Origin: Nemania diffusa | Lineage: Eukaryota > Ascomycota > Sordariomycetes > Xylariales > Xylariaceae | Length of the DNA stretch: 64,000 nucleotides | Assembly (NCBI GenBank): GCA_038501195.1 | Contig: JBBPUQ010000002.1 | Location: 4,789,001-4,853,000 of the forward strand | Reading direction: 5' to 3' | In this document: one piece after another, positions 43,691 to 53,912 of the stretch | How the letters are laid out: each line of letters starts with the position of its first letter | Numbering within the stretch: position 1 is the first letter of the stretch | Translations under genes and position numbers: made by a program | The notes under the pieces: model-generated | Told to the model about the DNA's origin: nothing | The model's input: the letters and a program-made list of their open reading frames with translations, nothing else | The model's database searches: none

Positions 43691-44072
43691 TTTTACAGCA
43701 ATTTTACAACGTTTTCTAACCTTACAATCTTTTTGGACCTTACAACTATTCCACCTTACGACCCTACAACCCTCCAACCCTTCTTACAAAGTAACTTAAA
43801 CGGGTTCCAAAAAGCAATACAAAAAATCGAGAGCTCTAGCCCTAACTAACGCACCTGGTTGGTTTATTTGGTTGTTTGGCTCAAATAACTGTTCAAATCA
43901 AACAACAGATTCGACCAAACAAGTCAAATAAGCGCTTTTTACGATCAATCAAGGCAAAACACGTCAAAAGCCGTTTATTTGACTTGTTTTACCTGTGGAG
44001 AGCGCTGCAGATACCAGCCACCCAAATATCTTCTTCCGCGCGGATCAAATTTACCGCGTCCCAAAGCTCAAG

Positions 44073-44582
44073 ATGGCTGCAGGGCTTATGATACTGCGAA
44101 TAGCCCCTCTCCTAGCCTCTACGGTCTGCGTGACATATACTGGAGCAGAAGATATATATCTGCGCCCCTTTGGTAACTTCCGATCAGATTTACGAGCTGA
44201 GGCCAATCGCATCATCCCAGGGTATAAGGATCGCTGGTTTCCGCCCTCGCTAGCGGTTATCTTGATCTTCTATCCTCTGGCCATCTGTACCGCTGTCGCG
44301 AATGTCCTTGTCAAGGGCAACTTGAAAGTTCCGGGCCAACCAGGTGGCGGCCAGCAATTTGCTAGTTATTGCTATCTCGCTGGTGCAATGTTCAATGCGC
44401 TTCATTTTGCCTTTGGTCCGAGAGACCTAGCCATCCTGAAGCGATTGAGTGAGAAAGAGAAGGACAATAGTAAAGCTATGGCAGACTGGGTTCGTATGAG
44501 CCTTGTCCGGGGTGCAATTGCTGAGGTCCCCTCCTGGCTGTGCTTTTTTGTGGGATTCATTGCTGCTACAACGGGGTGGTAA
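44073..44582 (+). CDS. Small integral membrane protein, four predicted spans
   Basis: A frame of 169 residues from ATG 44073. The open frame extends upstream into the transposon end, but the first ATG is this one. Four hydrophobic segments: about 5-25 (MILRIAPLLAS), 60-82 (LAVILIFYPLAICTAVANVL), 100-120 (YCYLAGAMFNALHFAF) and 147-167 (SWLCFFVGFIAAT). Size, span number and the N-terminal ILRIAPLLAS and distal HFAFG elements resemble small fungal membrane proteins of the DUF1772/anthrone-oxygenase-like group, which often lie in biosynthetic clusters. That assignment is tentative. The hAT-like copy C ends 65 bp upstream, so expression may be altered. It lies near a PKS-NRPS relic and a sulfotransferase-like gene. 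Confidence 0.65.
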   Translation: MAAGLMILRIAPLLASTVCVTYTGAEDIYLRPFGNFRSDLRAEANRIIPGYKDRWFPPSLAVILIFYPLAICTAVANVLVKGNLKVPGQPGGGQQFASYCYLAGAMFNALHFAFGPRDLAILKRLSEKEKDNSKAMADWVRMSLVRGAIAEVPSWLCFFVGFIAATTGW

Positions 44583-45378
44583 CTGTCGCATCCATGGGGA
44601 AGGCAGAAAGGTTTAGCCCTGTTTCCCTACCATTGTTCTTGCTTGAGTCACCCAGAGCCAGTATATTGCTGTTGGTGGCATCAATCAAATGTTCGAGCGC
44701 TTTAAATCTCATATCTTGGCCTCGAGTGGAACATCATCCTGGGCTTGTGATCTATTGGAAATAATGCAATTGATGTTGGTACTTGATATGCAGTCTCTGA
44801 TGCACTATGTTCCTGTATTTATGTTATTATTCCTCTTAGCCCTGCTTCCTCTAACTGTTGGTTCCTTTGGATGTGAATGTGTCCCCTGTAAGTAATGATG
44901 TTATTATAATATTAGAATGTGATGTAGCAATCTTGGCATAACAATTGCGGATAGCGTGATCCCTAGAAGGATCTCAGGGACCGCCAGATCGGCTAGACTG
45001 GTTGGATCAGATGATCTAGGAATTAGAGTTGTAAAAAAGGAAGATACAGAGCTTCGACCTAAGATTTTACAATAAATTTGTACGATCCCGCTTTGTATAA
45101 GGCGCGGGTTACTATTCCCTACAATTACGATTCCCACTAAACGCGAGATGCATCTAATCCGATTTAATTCGTTTTCTCTTCATGTGAGTTTGAGCTAGGT
45201 CAATTAGCATCATGGATCAGTGGTGAACCAACATGATCCAGGACAGAGGATCATCATTCCAAGAGAGTGATTCTAGGCTAATAGTGAGGGAATTACCTCA
45301 GTGTTCAATCCAAGCATCTACTTGAGCCATAGGAGACCACGAGGATGGTGTATTGTGCTCTTTGCAGCTTGCTATTAT
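44583..45378. other. Intergenic region
   Basis: About 800 bp of convergent 3' flanks. Short hydrophobic ORFs (44540-44895) have no family resemblance. No gene is supported. Confidence 0.45.
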
Positions 45379-46849
45379 CTAGTCATTCCCATTCACAGCC
45401 TTCTGGGCGTTCCGTTCGTTGGTCCAAAACCCAACTAACTCTGACAAGTCGGGCCTCTCATTCGGATCCCGTGACATGCATCGATCAACGATCTGCTTCC
45501 AAGTGGTTGGGATATCCTCAGACTTATCCCAGTCTATAAAGAGCTGGTCCGGATGATCAATATCCTCAAAGTCGCTCTCCGGTTGACGAAGTAGCATCCA
45601 CATGCTTCTGCCTAGACTGAAGACCTCTGCAAGCTCGAGCGCCCATGGATGCTCCTTGCTCCAATTGGGAAATACGTTCCACGTATGCCACGGTGCATCT
45701 CCGAGGACGTCCTCATCCACGTTTCGACGAGGCGTGCCACTGTATCGCGTATAACGTAATCGAGGGCGCCCAGCTTGAGGAGTCGGAAGGTCCTCCGTAA
45801 CATCCCATGTTCCATCTGCCTCCGGGGCAATGGTTGTGGCTGGCGCGTCGTGCTGTTCCCAGTCGCAAAGAATGAGGTTATCGCTTGCGTCTGCGACGAA
45901 ATTACCAGGCTTGATATCCATGTGGTAAGTCTTTGCAATTCGGTGAGTGTGAAAAACCGCAGCGGCCATATCGGCGCACCAACACGCCTTGAGGTTCCGA
46001 TCGATGCGTAGCCCCGTTTTGTTGCTATCCTCAATGCGGGACGCAGCACTACCCCCGGGATAAAAGGGGAACAAACCGCCACAAGGGACTGATAGAGCCG
46101 ACCGGTCTGGCCACTGAATGGTGACGACCATCGCCGGCGGAGGCAGTACATTCGGATGGGGCGGAATTTTCTGGAGGGTGGTGTGCTCCCGACGCCAATT
46201 GCTAATCAAGTTCCGAATGATTTTGTCGCCTTCATTGTCGCTATACTGCAGAGCGGTTCGGACATCGACCCCTTTGAAGACCCCGTATTCGCCAGTTGGC
46301 AGGCGAACCCGAGTAGTACAGCCTCTACCACCGAGCTGTTCGTAGCGGATGAGGCTGGCAAAGTCCATTCCCGGGCCAGATGGTGTGCGCCAGACTTTCG
46401 ATTTGTTAGCGTTTTAGGGCGCTTTGGTAAGGGATGTACTTACGACTCTCATCTGCGAGATTCTGAAGGAACTGGGGAAAGATAGGATGAGAGTAGATGT
46501 TCCACGTGACTTTCTCAAGAGAGCTGTCGATGCTATCAACTCGTACAACAGCATCTAACTTAGTTCTTAAATCAAGATGGGAGACACAGTGTGGCCAAAT
46601 ATGACGAATCGCTTCCCAGATCGCGGTGTGCATGTCCTTGATGGTAGGAAAAGTGGTTGCAGGGTCCTTGGTCTCGAGCCCTTCATACTTTGTGCAAATT
46701 CGATTGGCGAGCGATGTAGGAGGCTTGTGTTTGTCTGTACAAAAGGAGAAGATGACGGTGAGATCCTGTCCATATCCCTGTGCGTAGACGTTGTTACCTT
46801 CGTCGTCAGCCCAAACCCATTCCGGTTCAAATTCATCGTGCGTTTCCAT
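45379..46849 (-). CDS. Atypical fungal protein-kinase-like protein
   Basis: Two exons (46849-46444 and 46394-45379; 49-bp intron, donor GTAAGT, acceptor GAAAG) give about 473 residues. The N-terminal 130 residues form a fungal-specific domain with EPEWVWADDEGNNVY and DLTVIFSF, common before such kinase domains. The kinase part has a short N-lobe (GGRGCTTRVRLP, then YGVFKGV with the likely ATP Lys; HPNVLPP). The catalytic loop reads YHMDIKPGNFV (HMD for HRD), and LCDWEQH replaces DFG. A C-lobe follows with EVFSLGRSMWMLL and CMSRDPNERPDLSELV, whose Arg is conserved. The metal-binding Asp is present but DFG is DWE, so activity is uncertain. The frame stays open upstream of ATG 46849 without another ATG; an additional 5' exon is possible. 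Confidence 0.72.
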
Positions 46850-47796
46850 CTTCGCGTTGTAATAATGAGAGTCAGCGAAATATCTATAATGGGACGGACC
46901 GAGCCTCGCGCCCTCACCGTAATACAGCAAGAACCACACGCAATATTAGTGGTAGGCGGTGAGCTCACGGGCAGTGCGTGTTACAAGGGAAATATTACTT
47001 TACCTGTCTCACAATTGATTGGGCTATAAACAAAGCAATTAATTCATTAATTTATTAATAAAAAACTAGTGTAGACACAATTATATACATGGAAATTAAA
47101 TAATTTTCTATTTTCTGAGCACGGCATCAAATATGGATCGTCTAAATGTCTGCGATTACACTACATTTACCACATTCATATTACAGTTTACTATACCTAC
47201 CTCCTTATATATACCCTTTTATAAGTCAATAGTTTCGTCATATTTTATAGGGCGCCTTATACTATTTACGATATAATGTATAAAGCCATCGATTTTCGCG
47301 TAGCTCTTATCCTATTTCCTGATTTCGAAGTCTCTAACCCTCAAGATTTTTACACCAACTCTTCAGTCCTTTTATGTAAATTTAAGGTAGCAGGGCATTT
47401 TGAGATGACAGAAGTCTGCTTGAAAGGTAATAGCCAGTTATTAGGCAGTGCGCAGTCGTCAGTCAGGTAATAAGTGCCCCCTGGTTGTACTGTTTAAGTC
47501 TCTTTGCAGATCTAGTATGAGCTCTATGTACGTGTCTGAGTCGACTAACTAATCGATCTCAAGTACCTATGCACAATACAAAAAAAAACCTTCATTTCCC
47601 GTAAACCTCTGTATCCCGGCACGCAGTCAACCTCGTCGATAGAATAATCATCTCACCCCGTTATCATAACCCATGTTTCTATTCCCCAATCCTCGATCCC
47701 TCACTAATGGAGAGCCTCCCTGTTACTATGTCCTACAAACCAAACTTCCCAAGATAGTTGCCAAAACCACAGTCTGGGCAAAGCGGATGCTGCCCG
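46850..47796. other. AT-rich intergenic region
   Basis: About 950 bp. The first 90 bp continue the open frame of the kinase-like gene and may belong to an unseen 5' exon. The rest is A+T rich with no supported ORF and includes the 3' UTR of the APSES gene. Confidence 0.45.
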
Positions 47797-49900
47797 TTAC
47801 ATCGAGTTCGACCTGACTCTCTTGATCCGTGGAAATACACTGTTGCTGCCGCCGAACAGCGATGTCGTCTCGGACGTCACGCCGTCACTGCCAATCTTGG
47901 CCGGGATCGTACTAGCACTAGTAGTACTACTGTCTTGATAACGCGGGTTGCAACCACTGCCGTAGTACCTGTTATCCACGGGCTGGTAAAATCCGCCGCT
48001 CTCTGCGCCTGCGCCGGCGACGTCCCGGCTCTTCCGCACGCTCGTCCAGAACGAGCGGTCCCGCACACCAAGGTTCATCAGGAGCAGCGCGGCCCTTTTG
48101 TCTGCCCCGGCTGTGCCCGCACCGCTCTGTTTGTCGTCTTCTCTCGGATGCACTGAGGAGGTTTCTCCGCTCATTTCTGCCACTGTGCGGGCGCTCGGCG
48201 GTAATATATGACTTTGCCGAAGGGCGACTCTTTCGGGTTGCTGCTCTAGCGGTGTGTCGTCCTCGACTTCTCCCGCTGATCGTTTCGCTCGCGGGGGTTC
48301 GGTCAATATCTGCTGGCATAAGTGTGGTCGGGGGTCAGAGGTCGAGGGAAGCTGTCTTTGTGCGGTGCTTGGGTGGTGGTATGTCTGCTGCGGGTGGGAG
48401 TGGGATTGGGGCTGACTGAAAGGATGGGAAGAGGGATAAGGTTGTGAACGGGGAAGCTTTGGCTCATTCGAACTCGAATAAAGTGGCGGTGTTTGTAGAT
48501 GTGCTGGTGTCGTGAACCGCGGTATTGCGCTCAGCCAGGGGCTAGGGCCGGATGTTTGGTACTCGGTGTGTGAACGAAGTTGGGGAAGCGGACGGGGTCC
48601 ATTTGCCGGGGTCCAGCCGCTATTACTCCCACTGCTAGTGTGGCCTTGCCGTAAAGATGTGATCACGGACGGTATTGGCGAGTGTAGAAAGCGTGTGGGT
48701 TGTTGAGGGAGGTCGCGGGCTAAGCTAGAGCGGTCCGTAACGGGCGAGATCTCGCCGTCAGTATCCGTTGTGTAAGGACTGTTTTCGCTTCCCGGCGTTG
48801 TAATATATGTCTTCCGTATACGATATCGAGGATGATGTCTGCTACTATCGTCGTACGAACTGCGGAAAACACGACGGTCACGCTTAGGGCCGATATTACC
48901 ATTGCCGCCCCCCGATAAGGAGCCCAAACTTGGTGTGTTGCCGTGGAGGCGCCTGTAATATTCGGCCTCACGAGTGGACCGGATCACTATTGCCGGATCT
49001 ATAACCATGCGGCTATACTCCGGTGCGTCGACCTGTGCACAAAGAGCCGGGAAATCGGGTCCGAATATAGGAATTAGTGCCCCGGAGATGTTATGGCAGA
49101 ATGTTGCGCAGACGGCCTTGGCACACTGATAAGGCATCCAGTAACCTTTAGATCAACATAGTTAGATGGCTTTCGTCTCCAAAAAGAAATACCTGATAGT
49201 ACTCACCTTGGGCCATAATCGAACCTCCTGTGATGCTGTGTGTAATCTCTTTCAGGCCCGGGTTCGAATTTAACATCTTGGCTGGTGTTGTCTATAATTG
49301 TCAGCCTAGTTTTCTTTGAAATTTACAACTCAAGAAAAACTTCCAGCTTACCTTAGGATACTTGCAACATTTAAAAAATGGAGTCATACGGACAAGGCCG
49401 ATGTTGTAGTCCCACATGACAGCGTACTCGGCATCATCGCCAGGGACTCTAAAGACGTATTGAAAGACTGTATAGTTTAGGTTATTAATAACGAATTATA
49501 CCATCCTAGAACTCTAATTCAATACGCGGTGATAAATACCTTCAAAACTTTCGCGTCCCGTCTTCTCAAAAAAATCCTTCTTGCCACTAATGTAGGGTAT
49601 GTGTCGAGAATACTCCTGTATCCTCCCGAGTGGGTAGACTTGAAAGTTCCGTACCCTCTGGAGCGATAGTTGGTCTAAATCCTCATATGGCTGGAAGTTT
49701 ATGGCCCCTTTTGGCTTGCTCTTAGTAAAGATGGCCGCATCCTTGGGCATTTTGTGCTTAGGCATCGTCGACCGGTCTGGAAATGTAGGATCCTCGGCAC
49801 AAGATTCTGCTGGTGATGATGGTTCCGGGCTTGGGGGAAATCTGTTGCTATCAGATGGCCCTGGAGGGGCAGGGTTGAGAAGTGACGACAGAGAAAGCAT
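47797..49900 (-). CDS. APSES-type transcriptional regulator, Xbp1-like
   Basis: Four exons (49900-49540, 49467-49352, 49291-49207, 49145-47797) with introns of 72, 60 and 61 bp, all GT-AG and in frame, give 636 residues. After a Pro/Ser-rich start, [14 protein letters not shown] precedes the APSES-like DNA-binding region assembled across exons 2-4: [72 protein letters not shown]. This order matches yeast Xbp1, a nuclear repressor related to Swi4/Mbp1, and its fungal homologues. The C-terminal 400 residues are Ser/Pro/Gln-rich and disordered, with basic patches. Fungal APSES regulators control cell cycle, morphogenesis and stress responses. The large upstream intergenic region agrees with a regulated gene. 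No truncation is visible. Confidence 0.88.
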
Positions 49901-52900
49901 GGCGGTGAGTGGTTGTGGGGAGTGGTGTGTGTGTCTCGAAACCAGGTGCGCTGCAACTGCAGGTACACGCTGCGTATGGAATCAACCAAGTACGAGAGAA
50001 GCAGTGGAGAGACGAGAGACGAGAGACGGATAACTTCAAGACAGCTTTTGCATCGGCAGGTCAGAGGAAGAGAGGATCTCCAAGTCCTTTTGAACCTAGC
50101 AAACAGAGGAGCCTGAAGAATATCCTCGCAAGACGGTGGGCCGATGTTGGCACAAGCAGACCGAGATTGCTTTCTTTCGTGACTGTGCCTAGTCATGCAG
50201 CTATATCTGCAAAACACTGAGCGGTGTCCAATACGGCGGTATAGTCCGGTGTATTCGGCACAGAGTTCTTTGTTGACGATGTCTTGGAATCGACCTGTGA
50301 GAGTAGAGATGCCTGTTTGTGCGCGCCCACCGCCTCTTGGGAAGACCGAGTTCCACGCCACGAAGTGATAGATGACGAGGGAATTCCTAAGAAGCAGCAC
50401 ACCATTACTGCCTAGCCAGAGCTACGACAGTGTATTCGGATGGGAGACAAGAGCAGAGGAAACTAGTCGTATAGTAGGAACGTCGTGACGGGGGCGTGCC
50501 GGGACCAAGACGCCAGGGTCGCCAGGATCGCCAAACGAGATCGTCGACTCCTTACCATTGCCGACGAGAACAGACTCAACTCAGGCAACCTCAGATGTGT
50601 CAACTTGATGCGTGAAATTCAGGACAACATCGAGGGTAGGTAGGTTTCATCAGATTTCACCAGGCCAAGCCCAGGCCCGAAAAGGGCGATGACAGGCGAC
50701 CACATGACGCAGCAGAACGAGCAGGCCGGACAGCAAATGAGTTTGGTACAGCAAATACTCCCTAGCGGCGAGCCCAAACAGGGACTGGGGTTGTTTGGAA
50801 AGCATAGAAGACTGTTGACAGAAACTAACATATCGGCAAGCTGCATATTGTACCGTCCTAGCTCTCAGACTAGGCGCCATTCTGAGGACAGTAGAACAAA
50901 GAGAATGCCCGCGGTGAGTAAACAGATCCCAGACAAAGATTGCTTGACTCGACACACGTGTACCCTTACCTGGTGCTCTCAGGAGGAGAGGGCTGTGAGA
51001 GGAAGAGGACGACTGTGACTTGTAGCGGCGACACGTCCCTCGCTTGTGTCTCCCAGCGACAAAAAGGCGATGACTGAGCCTTGGGCTTGACCGCCGAGAA
51101 GGCAAGTCTTTATGCTGGTGGGGGGGAGGGCTCTGTGCCTAGCCGACACTCACATAGCAATGCTCTCTGTAGATTCAATAACTCGACAGGGCCTCTCGAA
51201 AGTCGAAAGGCATCTATCTGCCTACAAGGTACTTGACGTCGGCAGTCTAGATAGGGGACACACGGCTGTAACCTCCTTCGTCCATGTTTACTTAATAAAC
51301 AAAAATGCGTACATGCACAAAATAATGGCTTCAGAGGACACAGAGGCGGAGTCACTACTACTGTGTATTTTCGAATAAAATGAGATCCCTTACTTGTAAT
51401 GTTGAACATCAACATATTAATATTCTAGTGGTATTTCGGCGATATTATCAGTGAGCATAGGGCTCATCGAAAATAGAGCTAAGTTCGATAGTTGTGGTAA
51501 CTTATTAGCAGAGGTAAGAAGAATTTACGGATTTATTTTTATTGCAAGTGTAAAAGTATCATGAGTGAAAATAGGAGCTTGATGATCTAGGCCCAAGTCT
51601 ATTACACACATCGTAGCTGAGGTATCTACTAATACAGGCTACTTAATCCCTGAGAGATCTTCACCAGGGTTGTTTGTTTCCAGAGCACAAGGTTGAGCCC
51701 AAATGTAGCCCCCCAAGTCGATTGCGGACGCAGGACAGACCCTCGAGTCACTGGCCCCCTGAGCCTGTCTCTCAGCATGTTGTGTCGCCCAGCATGCTGG
51801 GCACTGCCGGATACCGACATGGCACCAGGAGTCATCTCTAGGCAAATAACTGCATCGTAGATGCATTAGTAGAAACGGATGCGGCAAGTGGAGAGCGTTT
51901 CTCGCATGACACAAGAGTCAAGTGCGAGCAAAGTAGGTTCTGCCTGTCAGCACGCGGAAGCAAGACATAGACTCAAGGTTAATATTATCTATCTCATGCC
52001 ATAGCGGCGACAGGCACGCAATCTCAAGTCCTTATCCGTCACTTGTGGCGGCATGGAATAGTGAGGAGGGAAATTGCCCCACGGGTTCCATCAGACGGGA
52101 TCGTAGAGGGATTATCCCAGCTGTCGTGGCCGGCGTAGGATCAGATAGGGACGAGGGACATTGGATGACATATGTTATCAATCACAGTGGCAGATGGGAT
52201 TCGGATGATAGACTGTTACTAGACTCGGTGGACACAGTGGCTGGAAATGGCTGGAAATTACCATGGCATGATGGTATCTGATGTGGCTCCGGTATAAAGC
52301 AATCAATCGCCGCTCAGTAGCAAGGCTTCACCAAGCAGTCCAGTTGCGGACAGGACACCGGTTTCAGATATTTGCCGTGTCGCTCCTGTGGCACGGCATG
52401 GGATGAAATGAGGCAGTTTAAAGGGCCTTCGGTGCATCGATGGATGGTGATGATCGCGGTGCAACGGACGTACATGACGGTTGTGTACATGACGGCTTCG
52501 GGAAACATGAGTCTGTCTCTTCTCATCTTGGGAGGCCGTTGGTAGGCAGCGATGGCTGTAGCCTACTATGTACGTAGGAGTGTGGTAGTAGCGCCTAGTC
52601 TACGTCGCACAGGCCCGGACAGCGGAGAATTAGAAAGCTGTGTATGCGCCAATGACATGCGGCAGGAGCCCCAGATATTAAAGCCATGTGTCCACGGTAG
52701 GACAAGCCGTCGTTTATATGTATCAGGTGTTAATATACGCACGAGAGTCCATAGCAGACACCCACTAATTTGTTAACAATATTGGGCACGGTACCTATTA
52801 TTATAATCTTTTTCCTAAATTAGGAGATTACCTAGATAATTATTTAGTGACAAAGCTATAAGTTGTAGTACATATAGTAGAGCTTGAAGTCCATACTAGG

Positions 52901-53912
52901 TACCTAAGTATGTAGGTGCTTCTATGTATTATCCCACTGCCTTCCTTATAATAGTGCTCCTGCCTTCTGGCAGTGCTTTCCGAATTAGCTATTAGGCAGA
53001 ACAAGCTTGATCCCCTCTTTCCCGCTTCCCTCATAGTTTTGTAAAGGTTCCTTCTTCCTACTATCTAACTAATACCGTTAAACTCGAAATGATTTTTCGC
53101 GTAAATGTGTTATATGTATGTAGGTATGTGGCAAATTATCACCTAGACATATAGACTGTAAGATTTAGTCTAAATGTACACGCTATATACTGTATGTTGT
53201 AACTTCAATGGGCATAAGGAACAATATGAATACAGTCACTGCCTCAGGTACTCAGTAGGATCGAGGTGACTGTATCCATCGCACAAAAACGAAGTTGCAT
53301 ATGTGCCTTCCTTCTCTGTGTGGTTAAAGGGCATATGCATCTATACAGTACATGCGAGTAAGTGCACATACTTAGGCATTTATATGTATTACATAAGGTT
53401 GCTGCGACTCGGCTACCTTACCTAGGTAGGTAACTACATTCGATATGTACCTAAGTAATAAGAGGTACCAAGAATATCCCGGTAACTATAGGTATAGAGT
53501 ACAGTACTTTGGTACCCACATGTACCCATGTATGTAAGTACCAATCCAGGTAAGATATCTACTCCAAATCCAAGCGCCAGCTCCAAGAGACGCGCTAGCG
53601 TAGACCAAACAAGCAAGATCTAGCCCCTCCGGCGGGCCATCAACATTTAACGCGACAACTGTATCAAAACAATAATTTTGTTGTCACCAAAGCCACGACA
53701 TACCACCCTCCTCTCTCGTTAATTAACTTGACACAGCAAGCTTTAGACTTGACCACCCCTACCTTTTCTTGCCCATTTTCCCTTCTCAAAGATTTGCAAT
53801 TCGGGTCAATTGCGGTTTTCGTTCCTCCACACTACGTACTATTAGGTGGCCTGCAAATGCAGCGCCTCTTCTCGTCGGCATCCTTGAAATTCAACCCCCT
53901 CCACCTTTCGCC
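49901..53912. other. Long divergent intergenic region
   Basis: About 4.0 kb between the divergent APSES and topoisomerase II genes. Several ORFs of 60-150 codons lie on both strands in the first 1.2 kb, but none shows a domain, and they overlap in several frames. This stretch is probably the long leader/promoter of the regulator. At 53419-53428 lies a TACCTAGGTA palindrome. The last 150 bp before the TOP2 start are C/T-rich. Confidence 0.5.

Larger units (their letters stand above)
43169..44007 (-). mobile_element. Non-autonomous hAT-like element, copy C
   Basis: An 839-bp element with ends CAGCGCTCCCCACAGGTAAA and TTTACCTGTGGAGAGCGCTG. It is flanked by a perfect 8-bp duplication, CAGATACC, at 43161-43168 and 44008-44015. 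Its internal order (subterminal TTGACTTGTTTTACCTG block, array, TTTTTTACTAAAAG block) runs opposite to copies A and B, so it is assigned to the minus strand. It has no coding capacity. It carries an extra perfect hairpin at 43273-43299 that I do not see in the other copies. The right end lies only 58 bp before the TSD-proximal ATG of the adjacent membrane protein gene, so it sits in that gene's promoter or leader. Confidence 0.92.

Noticed and set aside
43995..44072. N-terminal extension of the membrane protein into copy C
   Set aside because: The frame lacks an ATG there and begins with a GTG inside the terminal repeat; eukaryotic initiation at ATG 44073 is more plausible.
46406..46443. C-terminal end of the upstream kinase ORF as a separate short gene
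   Set aside because: The last codons lie in a GT-AG intron whose removal fuses the frame to the kinase domain.
50650..51105. 151-codon minus-strand ORF in the APSES-TOP2 interval
   Set aside because: Several overlapping frames of similar length and no domain; looks like long promoter or leader DNA.
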